Assembly: GCF_014805625.2 (NCBI RefSeq)
Contig: NW_023998426.1
Span: 3,370,410-3,434,409, forward strand
Direction: 5' to 3'
Origin: Glossina fuscipes
Lineage: Eukaryota; Arthropoda; Insecta; Diptera; Glossinidae
DNA length: 64,000 nt
In this document: positions 12,271 to 24,349 of the stretch, one piece after another
How positions within the stretch are numbered: position 1 is the stretch's first letter
Layout: each line of letters starts with the position of its first letter
Position numbers and translations under genes: made by a program
Notes under the pieces: model-generated
Databases searched by the model: none
What the model saw: only the letters and a program-made list of their open reading frames with translations
What the model was told of the DNA's origin: nothing

Positions 12271-13400
12271 TCCAGGACCCGTTTTCTTTAATCTATACAT
12301 TGATACATGATCTCCTCTTGATGATTAAACTCAGCCCGATGTTAATACACGCTGACGATGTTAAACTGTTTTCTTCCTTCTTCTGGGAATCGCAATCGTA
12401 TCGCACCAGCTTCAAGTTGACTTAAATAGTTTGCTTATATAGTGCTCGTTAAATTTTCTGAAATTAAATATAAAAAATGGCAAGCAGGTCTCCTTCTCAA
12501 AGGGGAAGGGGGTTCCATTCGATCAACGATTACGCTTTAATTTGCACATTGAGTTCCCTTTAAGTAAAGCTAGGTCCGCGCTAAGTTTTATTAAGAGGTG
12601 GTCGAAAGACTTTAAAGATCCTTACCCTATACTTGTGCTCAGTTAGACCAATACTTGAGTATCCTTCCTATAGGCGTTATTGTAGATTCAATTGAATCAA
12701 TTCGAAAGCAACTCTTGCTATTTGCCCTTAGGAATTTGGGTTGCGACCCGCTTGTCTCTCTGATTCCGTATGAAAATAAGTTGCTCCCGTTATTCTTACC
12801 GTCATTTGCGAAACGTGGATTTTTTTCTTGGTGTCCCCTTCTTAATTCAGTTAATTCATGGTACTATCGATTCGTTCACATTGCTTGGTGAGATAAGCTT
12901 TAATATCCCTAACCGCTTCTCTAAGCAATTCATGTTCATTAAGCTGAGCCAATGAATATAATAATGAGCTGTCTAATCTGTTCAGAGTTTTTTGCAGAAA
13001 CCTTGATAATGTATATCACTTTATCTCAATATCGGACGCTTTAAAGTCTCCCAAAACAACTATGCTTAATAAGCGCGATTTGCTTATGCCTTAAGATCTC
13101 ACTATAATTCGAAAATTAACTGGTGTTGTTGGTTGCCAAGCTTATGCATGTTTGCAATGGCATAGCGGTTCACTTGCAACTTGGTTCTGTATTAGTTGTA
13201 GGTGGGCCTCTGTGTTAGCTGTTTTTTCTTTCTTTCTTATTTATAGAAAAATTATTTATTTTTTTTTTATTCTTTAATTCTCTCTATATACTTTATACTA
13301 GTTTTTAACATTAATTTATATAAGATTTATTTCTAAGAGTTAATTGAATTCGGGCGTTGATCTATTATATATAGCACATATTTGTGTCAAATTTTAGCTT
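12270..13400 (+). mobile_element. Non-LTR retrotransposon remnant (reverse transcriptase 3' half and 3' tail)
   Basis: Translated with frameshifts, the region reads GPVFFNLYID then HADDVKLFS, the two central reverse-transcriptase motifs (the second is the catalytic F/YADD box). Later come LHIEFPLSKARSALSFIKRW, an L..S.RPILEY-like segment, and LLFALRNLGCDPLVSLIPYE near 12,710-12,770. These belong to the thumb and C-terminal part of jockey/CR1-type LINE ORF2. Stops and frameshifts interrupt it throughout. The 3' part shares AAGATTTATTTCTAAGAG with the copy ending near 18.2 kb. Confidence 0.7.
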
Positions 13401-14900
13401 CTTATTTTCACTTTTGCAAGTGTGACGATTCTACATGGCGTTGAACGAAATGCTTGGTAATGAAAACAATAAACAAAACTTTTTTCTATTTTCCTAGTAT
13501 TTCTTAACGAAATTCGCATCAACGAATCGCGAATTCTACCTTTTACAAAAAGTAAGAGTGACCTTCTTTACAACATGTTACAAACATGTACTTATAGAGC
13601 ATTTATGAAATATAACGACTTTTACTGGACTACAGAACAATAAAAGAAACGGCGTTGACCGACTTGATCAACTTATTCACATTAATGTCAGTCTTTGTTT
13701 TATTTCCCAAAACTTCTGAATACTTCCTTTCTGCTTGTGTCTACAGGTAACGCTTGGCAAGATCTCAAATGTTGCTAAACATTCGGTACATTTCTTTTGT
13801 CTTTCGTACCCTGTTATTGCTTGACTTTTCGGAAAATTCTACACAATAATGAAAAGAAATAAACAAGAATCGAAAATCGAATAAATTCTTTAATTACTTC
13901 TGGCAAAGTTTGAAAACTTCTTTTATGACACTTTGTGTATGAAGATTGCTGACAAAAACCGGGAAAATCCTTTATAAACAATTTCAAGTTAATAACAATA
14001 AATAATCCGCAAACAGTTTTTATTATGATGAAATTTATTGGGAAAGTCAAAGTAATTAAGCAGTGCCACAACTTTGCAACCCTTAGTACGTTAATCCTTA
14101 TCTCTACCATCCTGTGTTGACTTTCATTTACTTCTCTAGGATAAAATGAAAAAATACGTGATAGAGTTATAGTCACAGTTAATTCTGAGATTATTAAAGA
14201 AACTTGAATAAAAATTAATTATCAGATTAAGGTTCAACTTAGCAATTGTCCTCCATATCGTGAACAAGTTAATAACAAATATATTTGAATTCTATTTGCA
14301 GTTAATCGAACAGTTAATGTTCATCGTCGAATTACTTAACTAATATTTCCAAGTTTGACTGAGCTATCAATTCTATCACAGAAGTTGCGCCAAATTTATT
14401 AAATGCAACGCATACATCGCTGAAACACTCTATAATTTTCCATTCCCCTCACTTGGCTGTATAGTATGAAAAACGAAATTGATTTCTCCAAGTTTCTGCT
14501 GGTGTGAGCCTCATTCAGTTAACGCTAGGATTTCCTTAGTATTTCTAGAAATTTATTTTTGACTTAAAATGTGTACTTTACTTAGTTCGGTTCATAACTG
14601 CACAGAGGTACCTACATTCAGGATTAAAATTAACCCGATAACAAACGTTCGACCTGTTTATGATTTTCATTTATTCTTACGCTTGCATATCGGGTTTTCC
14701 TTTTCAGCACATATCGTATACATTTAGCGAAACTAAATCAACAAGTTAGGTAGGCGGTGAGTAGATTTGATCTGAAACGTCAGATAAAATGTGTTTTTCT
14801 TTTTCGCTTTTGGTTTTTCCCAAAATATTTCCTGAAAGAAATGTGAAATGTTTTACGATGCTAGATATAAATACGGGACTAACTGTGAGCTGTTCGACAG
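13401..14900. other. Intergenic, upstream of the kinesin-light-chain-like gene
   Basis: No gene I can support. A minus-strand frame at 13814-14176 (120 codons) is hydrophobic and basic but unrecognised, and it is typical of chance frames in AT-rich DNA. Confidence 0.35.
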
Positions 14901-14903
14901 TTT

Positions 14904-14945
14904 TATATAAACACGTGAATAAAGCGCAGTATTTGCGTGCAGTGA
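14904..14945 (+). promoter_or_regulatory. Putative core promoter of the kinesin-light-chain-like gene
   Basis: TATATAAA at 14904-14911 is followed about 29 bases later by a GCAGTGA initiator-like motif (14939-14945), the usual fly spacing. A second TATA-like TATAAATA occurs at about 14866. A retrocopy would normally lack its parent's promoter, so this may be a newly recruited one. The assignment is by motif spacing only. Confidence 0.35.
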
Positions 14946-14998
14946 TCTATAAAGTTATATATTGAAGAGAACTTAAGGAAATTATTCAAATTGAAATA

Positions 14999-16021
14999 AT
15001 GTTCGGCAACTTGAATACTTTTTACCCGAACTTGGGAGGCTCATGCTATGGTCATCTTTCTGTCAATACGAGACAAGATGCATTTCCCTGTGGCGGACAA
15101 AAGTTGGTTTGGAACTCAAATGCAATTGAAACGATAATGATATTGAATGCTGCCTTGTGTAAAATCAAATATGAAAATCAAGAACTTAAGGCGCACAACC
15201 GTCACTTGCAGAGAGACAACCAGTGCCTAAAAAGAGAATTATTTGAACGAGAAGGACAATTGCATACTATGCAGATCAGAACGACGGCTTTAGAAGAAGA
15301 AATTAATTACATGAAATTTAAAACAACAATGACAAATGCTAAGAACAGTAGCTTTATAGAGGAAGAAAATCAAACCAAAAATCTCAAAAAATCGAATTCT
15401 CCTAAAGAAACGTGTTCAAGCTTAAACCTACTCTTTAATTTGGCCGTGCAATATGCTCTCGAAGGTAAATACGAGATCGCGGTTCCAGTCTGCAAGGAAG
15501 CTTTAAATGCTTTTAAAGAAACCAATAATGAATACCACGTCGATGCTGCAACTTTACTGAACTTTTTGTCCTTAATTTGTGCCAAATATGGTCTTTACTG
15601 TGAAGCTGCGCAGTACTTGGAAAAGGCTCTTCTTATCAGAACACTTAACTGTGGCTTTACTGACGAAACTGCGATAATCACTTTAGGTAACTTGGCTACG
15701 CTTTATGGGAAATGTCAATGGTATCGTAAAGCAGAAGAGATTAAAATAAAACTTGTGCGTATTAAACAACAAATGCTTGGCGATAATCATTTGGAATTAG
15801 CTGAACATTTGATTGATCTTGCCATGCTATGCCAGCAACAAGGTAGATATGAAGAAGAACAAGTTTACTATCATCGAGCAGTAAACATTTATGAATCTCA
15901 ATTGGACGCCAATGATATTCGCGTAAAGCGTGCAAAACTTAATTTAGCCAAATGCCTTATCGAGCAGCTCAAATTTCAAGAAGCTGCTCTGTTGTATCGG
16001 CAAATCGAAGGGGTCTTTTAA
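14999..16021 (+). CDS. Kinesin-light-chain-like protein, intronless, truncated (probable retrogene)
   Basis: A single uninterrupted frame of 340 codons. Residues ~45-112 form a heptad-rich coiled coil (ENQELKAHNRHLQRDNQCLK), matching the segment by which kinesin light chain binds the heavy chain. Residues ~141-336 form four TPR repeats and part of a fifth (LAVQYALEGKYEIAVPVCKE, LSLICAKYGLYCEAAQYLEK, LGNLATLYGKCQWYRKAEEI, LAMLCQQQGRYEEEQVYYHR), in the order found in kinesin light chain, whose TPR domain binds cargo. The protein stops after the fifth TPR, whereas conventional light chains are around 500-550 residues with six repeats. Absence of introns and an A-tract 300 bases downstream suggest retroposition from the canonical Klc gene. 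An intact frame implies recent origin or selection. It may act in the testis, as many fly retrogenes do, but nothing here shows that. Confidence 0.85.
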   Translation: MFGNLNTFYPNLGGSCYGHLSVNTRQDAFPCGGQKLVWNSNAIETIMILNAALCKIKYENQELKAHNRHLQRDNQCLKRELFEREGQLHTMQIRTTALEEEINYMKFKTTMTNAKNSSFIEEENQTKNLKKSNSPKETCSSLNLLFNLAVQYALEGKYEIAVPVCKEALNAFKETNNEYHVDAATLLNFLSLICAKYGLYCEAAQYLEKALLIRTLNCGFTDETAIITLGNLATLYGKCQWYRKAEEIKIKLVRIKQQMLGDNHLELAEHLIDLAMLCQQQGRYEEEQVYYHRAVNIYESQLDANDIRVKRAKLNLAKCLIEQLKFQEAALLYRQIEGVF

Positions 16022-16318
16022 AAGCGCTCTGTTGTTCACCCAAAGCCAAAAGAAATTTGTTGACGCTTGGCTGTGGGAAAGTGTGGCGTGACGATACAGT
16101 TTGATAAAACACAACAAGTGAACAAAGTCCAAAAAAAAGCTTTATTTAAACGTTTGATACCAAATTTCGAATTGAAGAAATCTTCAACTCTGATATATTG
16201 ATCGTAAAAGTGATATTATTTTTACAAACTAGACTATATAGACTGGAAATATGAATTAATTTAGTTATAAAATAATCTTAAGAGCACTTTTGAGTAATCC
16301 CATGATGTGGTCATACAT

Positions 16319-16344
16319 AATAAAAATTAAAAAAAAAAAAAAAA
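16319..16344 (+). terminator. Polyadenylation signal and A-tract after the kinesin-light-chain-like gene
   Basis: AATAAA at 16319-16324 is followed at 16329 by an uninterrupted run of 16 A. It could be the fossil poly(A) tail of a retroposed transcript, or simply a signal next to a simple repeat. The spacing of 4 bases is shorter than usual. Confidence 0.4.
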
Positions 16345-16804
16345 TAAATAGTTTTAACTCTAATCATAACGGAGTAAGTCTGCGATGTTCATTTCAACTT
16401 TGAACTTGAATTTCTTTGATTTTCTTTATCAGAATTGAAAACAAAATTTGTGGGTTGTCTTTGATTTGATATTTTGCTTGCTTGTCTATGCTTTCTTTTT
16501 CTATCAAGAAAAACAATACCATTGGAATTATTTCTGGTATTCTCGCAAGTGACCAAGAGTCAGATGGTGGTGTGATTCGTTATGGTTTAACTTACATTTA
16601 TGATAACTTTTTGAAATGAATATTAGTACGTTTTCATAATTACAGGAAATGATGAAAAATCATGAAAAATTAAATCTATTGGGAAATAGTTATAAACATG
16701 AGAATAGTTAAAATAATAATATTCATAATAATTTGAAAAAGTTAATTAATTATATATATTTATATAACCCACTCCATTAGTAGTGCGAGGATATGTCATA
16801 TATT

Positions 16805-18190
16805 ATGTAGTAAAACTGCCTATTATTCTCTGCCTGGGAATCCTACTGTCCCTAATATGGATGACGTCTGCTTGACGGCAGTACCAACAGAAATGTTCGT
16901 GTCAAGACTGGTGCCCGACACATCGGGGGATAATATAAAAAATTATCTTGCAGCAAAAGTCCCATCCGTCAATTTGAAGCGTGTTCGCATTTTCAAATTG
17001 GCTCCATCTCAACCCATAACTGTCTGGTCTTTTAAAGTGCTAGTTCCGAAATATGGAAATTGTGTTAAACAAACCATTGTGGCCAGTTGATTCCTTAATA
17101 GAGAAATTCATTCCTCGAGATTGTCATCTTAATACTAGCTAAATGTTCCTTCATGCCCAGTAATTCTCATTTACTAAAACGTTAGGAGCATGAACTCAAA
17201 AATTTGCTTCATTTAGTGAAATGGGTAGGCTCTTATTTCCTTAATAGATTTAAGGCTGTGTTTAACTCCATCGCTTGAATCGCACAAATTGTAAAAAGTA
17301 GATTCGTTCATGGACTTAGGGGCTTTACTCGATAGGCTTCGTTTTAATTCGCACATTGACCTCTTTACAAATAAAGCGAGGTCAGTGCTTGGATTTATTA
17401 AACGGTAGTCTAAGACGCTTGAGGGCTCTTACGTTACAAAAAGTTTATATATGAGCTTAGTTCGACCAATACTTGAATATATGTCTTTTGTGTGGTATAT
17501 AGATTTAATAGAATCCGTGCAAAACCAATTCCTGCTCTTTGCTCTTAGGAATTTGGGCTGTGACCCGCTTGTCGCTTTGCCTCGTTACGAAAATAGATCG
17601 CCCTTGCCGTCACCTTGAAAAACATAGATTTATCCTGTGTGTTTACTTCTTAATCAAGTTAATAAATGTTGCTATCGCTTGGCCTACATTAGTTGGAGGA
17701 CTGTTTATGAAGAAACTGTGCTTTGGTAAAGCTTAGTCAATATGGAATTGAAATATAATTAGGAGCTTTTCAATCCTTTTAGAGTCCTTTGCAAAAGTCT
17801 AATTTAATCTCATTACCGGCTTCATTAAAATATGTCATAGCAACTCTCCTAAGCACGCGCGCTTTACCCATGTCGTATCTAGATTAGCTTCTAATCTCGA
17901 TATCTTCGTAGGATTCGAAAATTTAACTAAATTTTGTCACCAATACCGGTCGCTAAACGTTGGCATGGCTGCAATGACCTAGCTCTAACAAGGTTAATGA
18001 TACACTTCTATGCTAAATGTGTATATGTGTGTTTTTATTTTCTTTTTATTTTTGTGTTTATTTATTTATACATGAATTTTGTTCTTTTTGTTTTCTCTAT
18101 TTTTATTTTAACACTTTTTAATCGTTGCGAATAACATTTAGCATAAGATTTATTTCTAAGAGCCAATCAAGTTCAGCTGTTAGTTTATTT
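16805..18190 (+). mobile_element. LINE remnant, internally deleted: ORF1 end joined to reverse-transcriptase end
   Basis: The frame at 16857-17090 reads MFVSRLVPDTSGDNIKNYL...SFKVLVPKYGNC. This is the C-terminal ORF1 region of jockey/CR1-type LINEs (RL.PDT...I..YL...SFK..VP), and after a frameshift LWPVDSLIEKFIPR follows. From about 17,290 the ORF2 3' end resumes: DLGALLDRLRFNSHIDLFTN, ARSVLGFIKR, SLYMSLVRPILEYMSFVWY and FLLFALRNLGCDPLVALPRYE. The endonuclease and most of the reverse transcriptase are missing, so a large internal deletion has occurred. It belongs to the same family as the 12.3-13.4 kb remnant. Confidence 0.7.
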
Positions 18191-18199
18191 TAGTTGAAT

Positions 18200-20060
18200 T
18201 TTATGTATAAAATCATGAAAAGTAAAAGCAAGGTTATCAAAGAGTGTATGAAAATAAAGTATAGTTTATGGTGTATTATCACACTGCACTTTGTCCGAAG
18301 CAGTGTAAAGCAATCAATGGATAATTCTACCCGACTACAAAGTTCATTAGATTAGACAGACACATATGTTTAGATACTTTTAACAATGCAAATCAGATCT
18401 ACATGATGCATCTATTTAAAATTCGCATGTGCCATTTTCAGGGCTTAAGAAAATCAATTCATTTAGTAAATATTTCAAAAATATTTGTTAAAGCTTAGCC
18501 AATCAAATGGGATAGTTAATCATTATTGGTACAAGGCGACGGTACAACATGTTTATAACTTTTATGTTTTAATTATAATAATCGCTAACGTTTTTACAAA
18601 CCATTTACCATTTATGGCCCATCAAACGTACTAATTACAAATTATTGGATAACTTTGTGGTTTTCTTTTTTTTTGTTTTTTATTTAAAATGCAAATATGC
18701 CCAGACATACGCTAAATGTGTTTGGATTATTAAATTTATATTTAATTAATTTTGTGTTATTTACACACAAACGAATTGTTGAAAGCAAATTTTTTTTTTG
18801 CAGAGTTGCACTAAAAGCTTCCAAACTCATCGCGACATTTTTAATCCGTTAATCCGTTTTTCCGCTAAATATCTGTCAATTATTGTTAATCGAAATTGAA
18901 TTTACTCTCGACTAATTCTCCTCATCAAAAATGGCATTTCCTTAACAATAGCTTTCACGTTCGCGAAAGTCTTAACATTTCATAATGTTTGACGTATACG
19001 CGATTGTCTACTTATTTGAAAAATTCAGTTCATACGTACTGTTGTACGTTTCAATGCATAACATCCCAATCTTGCCGTTTCTTGTTACTCAGGCAGAGAG
19101 AATGTCTTGAGTAAAAAACAAAGTTTGCCGTAAGACATGTTTTGTCTTCATTTTCCAAATTTTTTTATTTATTTGTTTTTTTTTTTGGAACTTCTTCATC
19201 AAAAGTCAACTAACAATTATACAGTTTATTAGTGACAAGGTTATATAACAATTTTTTTTTTTTTGATTTCAAAATGAAAAAACGATAAAATCATTTAGCT
19301 CCCAACTTGGGAGTTTTTTATTACTTAAAACTGTTTTTTGTAAAGAAAACGAGTACAAAAGCTGCGCATTTGAGATGAATTTGCAACACTACAATAAGTT
19401 AGTATGTGAATATCTTGCCTGCTCTTCTCATAATCACTTTTATGTTTATTCATTTCTTTTTCCATCCAAAGTATTTGTGCGACTTCGTTCGGTAGTTATG
19501 ACAAATTTCTGATATCTTGCTTAGAAAATAAATCCATAACACAAACATTCTACTTTCTTGGAATGAGACCGAGACCGTTTGTACATTTCACTTTAATTAA
19601 GGTGGGAGCCACTGTAGTCACCCAAAAAAAAATGTTTGACGGCAGAAAAGTTGGTAGAATAACAACATTGAAAGTGTTTATCAATCGTATATTAAATTAA
19701 CAAGAAAAAATTATTGTCAAAAGTATTAAAAAATACCAAAACCCGAAAGCTTCCCAGAAAACAACTAACGAAGCTATATTCCTCTGGGGCGAATCTCAGC
19801 AATCATTTTATTACACAGATAGCCATTTGCTCGTGCTGCAATACGATAAGCGCGATTAAAACCTTCAATTCTTGGCAAATGGCGATGATTGCCAATGATT
19901 GAGGAGTATTTGAATGAAAATGTTCAATTTTCGATTAATAATCATCGGCGTTTATGCCGGGCTTGACTATTGATGCCCTTTCTCTGCATAGTACATTCAA
20001 TTTCCTTGTTTCGAATTTTTTGGTTTCAAAATTTTTTTTTTTCACATTAAAGCAAGCAAT
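18200..20060. other. Intergenic, nothing recognised
   Basis: AT-rich sequence with long T- and A-runs (for example near 19,160-19,265). No gene, RNA gene or clear repeat. Confidence 0.4.
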
Positions 20061-20064
20061 AACA

Positions 20065-20275
20065 CTATAGTGGAACACGGACCACGATTAAATACATCAT
20101 CCTATAGTTTTCTATACGTTGATCTTTCAAAATAAGGAGTTGATGTGGTGAACCGAATGACTTTCTAATTAGTCAAACCATCTTGAAGATTATGGGATAG
20201 TAGGTTAAACACAAAAAAGCAAGACGGACAGACGGACAGACCTTGCACTATAAGTGATGTAGGATATAAAAACGT
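20065..20275 (+). repeat. Family A interspersed repeat, short copy
   Basis: It starts with ACTATAGTGGAACACGGACC and ACGATTAAATACATC, then TTTTCAAAATAAGGAG. It ends with GACGGACAGACGGACAGACC and a flat tail. This matches the plus-strand order of other family A copies. Confidence 0.55.
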
Positions 20276-20279
20276 TCTC

Positions 20280-21225
20280 GGATGTCTTAATTAATTGAAC
20301 ATCGCGTCTCTTCTTGTTCGTGCTTTTCATTGAAAATTACAATCAATATTCAGATTTCGTGCAACTTTATATTATCGAAATGACGAAAGTAACTTGCTTG
20401 TTATAAAGTGTGTAAGTAGAATATTTGCGAAAGGTAAGGAGAATCGAAAAGTGAGTCGAAAGGGATTCGAGTCAAGCGAGTTGAGTCGTAATATCAAAGC
20501 GAATTAAAGCGTTGCAAGTTTGAATTCTTTGAAATAATTTTTAAATAGATTTCCTAAGAATTGTAAATAAAGCTTAAACTATCCTAAAAATGGCAACTCA
20601 GTGGTACGTACTTTATTTCAAAAGCACTTGAATAATAACATAAAATTCATTAAGGGCCGATTGAAGCGACAATATTCACTGTGATGCAAAATGTCGTGAC
20701 TGCTAAGGAGTGCTCAAATTTTAAAGTCAATTGTTATTTATTTAACTTTATATAATCTTAACACAATAATAATTATTCGTAGAAAAACTTGATCTACGTT
20801 GTTAAACGGGTTCGAACATGAAATATAACAAGTATTAATATTATAAAGAATTTCCGCTAGTAGTTTCGAAGCTCATTGAAATTTGCAGCGGGTATGAATG
20901 TCTTAAAATTGAGATGCCAACAAATTCCGAATCGATTTAAGTATGTTCGTCTGTCGGCCTTTGTCTTATGTTTGTCTCCCGGCAAAAAATGAATATATCG
21001 GCTTTAAATTAATCAACTAAATTAAAAGTTCATATGCACGCAGGTTGGCATCGAAAATGTTCAGAATCGTTTGAAAGACACCTGGACTATACAACTTAAG
21101 AAGATTTATCTCCACTTCCTTTGTTTAAAAGCAAAAATACTTAGGTTTTTTCCATATTAATTATAAACTACACAATAGATTCCACATATACAGTTGATCC
21201 TACAGTACCTAAGACAAATGGAAAT
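20280..21225. other. Intergenic, nothing recognised
   Basis: No supportable gene. A GTCTGTCGGCC block near 20950 hints at one more decayed repeat copy. Confidence 0.35.
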
Positions 21226-21229
21226 GTTG

Positions 21230-21420
21230 GCCCCGCCCACCTAATGAAACATCATATTGAAAAGTTATTCTCTAGCTACAACGTTTGCAAGCTGCAGAAG
21301 AAAGTTTCAGCGACCCCTTTAGGGGTACACGTCCTTGATCACCATTAAATACTGAGACCATCTAAGCATGTCTGTCCTTGGGTCTGCCCGTCTCTGTGGT
21401 TTTGCGATTCTCCCAGTCAA
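21230..21420 (-). repeat. Family B interspersed repeat, partial
   Basis: Contains CAACGTTTGCAAGCTGCAGAAG, then GTTTCAGCGACC, TTGATCACC and CTAAGCATGTCTGTCC, the order seen in the other minus-oriented family B copies. Confidence 0.5.
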
Positions 21421-22090
21421 CCTAAACTGAGGATACATCTGCTGTCAATAGTCAAAGTTTTTTGTTCATTTTATTCATATTCTATATATGAAGTGAAGCG
21501 GAAAAAATGAAAAAATTCGACCATATCCATGCAATATTATGGACTATGGAAATTTCAAGAAATTTTCTCTTCTTGAAGAAGAACACGGCTACAACTGAAT
21601 ATAAATTTTGTAACTTGTTCTTATTAAATGCAAACGAGAAAAAAACACATCGCCTAAGTTTCCAATTTTTGTGGAAAGGGAACCTTTTGACATTTACATC
21701 CACTTTTATTGAGAGTTTATTTTTATTTCAATAAATTTTAGCTTTCAATTTTTTCTAATTTAAAAAATATCAAATTACTTTTACTGTAATCGGTAACGTG
21801 GAAAGGTATAAAGGAAATTTTCAGAACTCTCGATGCCGCTAACTTTGGCTTAAGGCAACATATCTTCTCTGGAAATTCTTAAAACTAAAATTTAGACGAA
21901 ATTTAAAAAAATCCACCACTTTATCCATTATTTCTAACCATCCCTTAGCTTCATATGGTATTCAATTCGACCTCCTCTGATTTATGCACACTTGTGTGAC
22001 CTCAGGTGTACATATACATACATTGCATTCGCGCACTCTTACTAAATGCTGCTTATTAAATTTTCGTACATGAAAACTAATTCACATTAC

Positions 22091-22115
22091 AAAAAAAAAA
22101 AAAAAAAAAAAAAAA
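22091..22115. repeat. Poly(A) tract, 25 bases
   Basis: Uninterrupted run of A; could be the tail of a retroposed element, though none is recognised just upstream. Confidence 0.9.
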
Positions 22116-22299
22116 CAATTATAATAAATTAATAAATATCGCGTTTATGCATTCATGCATGTTCGCTAGCGTTCATTTCAATTTTGTCCATTTTTCCCGC
22201 AAAAATTTACCCAAAAAGGAAAAACAAAATATTAGCGAACAAATTTATTTAATGGAAACATGTAAGAAAATTTTATTCGGCTGCAACGAATTTTTCATA

Positions 22300-22690
22300 C
22301 CCACCTCCTTTATCCTAAAAAAAAGGCTAGAAAAGGGAAAAACTAAATTTCCATTTCCCATAACTTGGGGTAGGGCGTAACTGATTTTTGTAAGATACAC
22401 GAGGAAGTTTCTATCGTGTGCCTATACTAGTTTATGAGCAATAAATAAAAACTTAGAGAGCAACAGTACTTTGAGTTTATATTGCACTGTAAAGGTGTCC
22501 TTGAACAGAGTTGTGTGCAAGAATTTCCTATGATTTTGTCAAATTTCTAAGTCGACAGGGGTGTGTTTGCCACAAATATTACAAAGAATGGTAGGTGGAC
22601 AGATGGACAGACTAATTTAGCATTGACCATAAATATATGTACTTTATGTACTTTATCTCTGGATTTGTCTTTTACACACTATAATATTGG
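22300..22690 (+). repeat. Family B-like repeat, partial
   Basis: CCTTTATCCTAAAAAAAAGG near 22308 matches a block near 56,148 that opens another copy. Further on are GGACAGATGGACAGAC and a poorly conserved end. The short frame at 22147-22380 overlaps it and is not treated as a gene. Confidence 0.4.
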
Positions 22691-22769
22691 GTGAGACGAT
22701 TTTTTCCGATATCGTTCAAGTGCTCTATTTTATGTAATTCGTGAGGTTTTTTTTTTGGCTTTTGCAAGA

Positions 22770-23080
22770 TGAGGTGATCTCAGTTTGCTTTGTACTGAGG
22801 ACGAATTCTTTGCTCAATTTCGGCCGTTTTCAATGGCAACCTGCATGCAAGAACTTGCAACATCTCTGCCAAACTTGGTAGCTTCCTTTTTGCGAGAAGA
22901 AGAGTACTTACAAAAAATATTACATTTATCGGCGGATGGACCGACGGATAGACAAGCAAAGAAACATGCTTAAATCGTATCAGAACTTGATGCTAATCAA
23001 GAATATTTAGATCTCTGCGTTGCTAGCGCATTGACAAAACGAAAATACTCCCCATTCTTCGGAGGGCGCTATAAGTTGAT
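22770..23080 (+). repeat. Family B interspersed repeat
   Basis: Shares, in order, CAATTTCGGCCGTTTTCAATG, ACCTGCATGCAAGAACTTGC, AACATCTCTGCCAAACTTGG and GGACCGACGGATAGACAAGC with the element at 59.95-60.3 kb. Next come CATGCTTAAATCG and a degraded end near 23,060. The open frame within it (22785-22973) is repeat sequence, not a gene. Confidence 0.6.
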
Positions 23081-23984
23081 AAAAATCAAGCTGTGACAAT
23101 TTTGCGAATGCCTGCAATGCATTTCTAAAAAACATGCGTGTGTATGTGTGTGTGTGTGCGTCTGTGTATACACATACACGACAAAAACTTGCAATAAGCC
23201 TTTGTAGGCCTTAGTCGTTAGTTTGATAGAGCGCTTGAACATGGACACCTTTTAGCACAACTTAAACAAAAACTAAACTTGAGTTTGCAAAGTGAAGCGT
23301 CACATGAAATATCGATATTCAGCTAACAGGTTTTTGTTCTTTTTTTCTTTTTAAATCGTACAAATTATTATTCTTTTTTTTGTTTTTCATTATTAATAGA
23401 CATTTAACATGTAATCAAGTAATCAATGAAGCCTGAAGCTATTAAAATATAATTGATATAAACAAATGTATGCACTTTTCCCCCAACATTTATTAAAAAT
23501 TAATTTTTCGTTTGCGTTTCAAATCGATTAAAAATTTATTAAAGAATATTTTGACACAATACTAATTGGAAAAGGGGATAATTGCTTTTTATACGCATTA
23601 GCGAGAAAGGCAGCATACTAATTATGCTATTTGTTTGTTATATGCAACCGAAGCCACCTAAGGCGGCGCATGCATAAATTCTTGATCAGCATGACGTTCA
23701 AGCGAATTTGCAAATTCGAAAATTATTTTGTCAATAAAGCATAACAACCTGTAATGGGTACCAATTTAAATTTTCTCGCAATTATACGATGTGTGTGCTC
23801 TACAAATGTGTACATTTCACAAGGTAAATTATTTGCATAAGTGTGTGTAAAATTTATATTTAACACACTGTGAACGCGGTGCTAAACCAAGATGCGTTAA
23901 ATTCAGAGCAAATGTTTATTCAAGTTCTCCTTGAAGGCGAATAAATTTTTCCTACCTTTAGAAGTAAAAGAAACAAGTAAAAAA

Positions 23985-24270
23985 CACTATAGTGGGCCAC
24001 AACCCACCATTAAATACCTTACATAATCCTACATTTATTTATATGACGACTTTCGAACCCTTTATATGGGAAGTGGTCGAAAAAGTAGCCCCACCCCTAC
24101 CAGTTTCAATGGCCTTCGGACTTGGGCTAAGACCAGTTACAAAGGGCATGGTACAAAATTCCATCAATATATGTTAGAGTGTAGGCGTGAGGCATGAGTA
24201 GGCTAGTAGTCAAATGTTCGCCACTAACAGTTCAATAGTCGCAGGTCCAATAGCCCATTAATCCATACTT
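23985..24270 (+). repeat. Family A interspersed repeat, partial
   Basis: Begins ACTATAGTGGGCCACAACCC, CCATTAAATACC, then TATATGGGAAGTGGTCGAAA and a gap before TCAATGGCCTTCG. The short frame across it (23992-24177) is repeat sequence. Confidence 0.6.
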
Positions 24271-24349
24271 TGTAAGTTTATTTACTAGATATATATAGAT
24301 AATACATATATATATAGATATTAAAAGTTTGCCGGCTTTAACTTGAACA

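Noticed and set aside
13814..14176. 120-codon hydrophobic minus-strand frame, considered as a chemoreceptor piece
   Set aside because: No receptor motif, single frame without partners, composition as expected by chance.
22785..22973. 62-codon frame ending in a polar tail
   Set aside because: Lies wholly within a family B repeat and is shared with non-coding copies.
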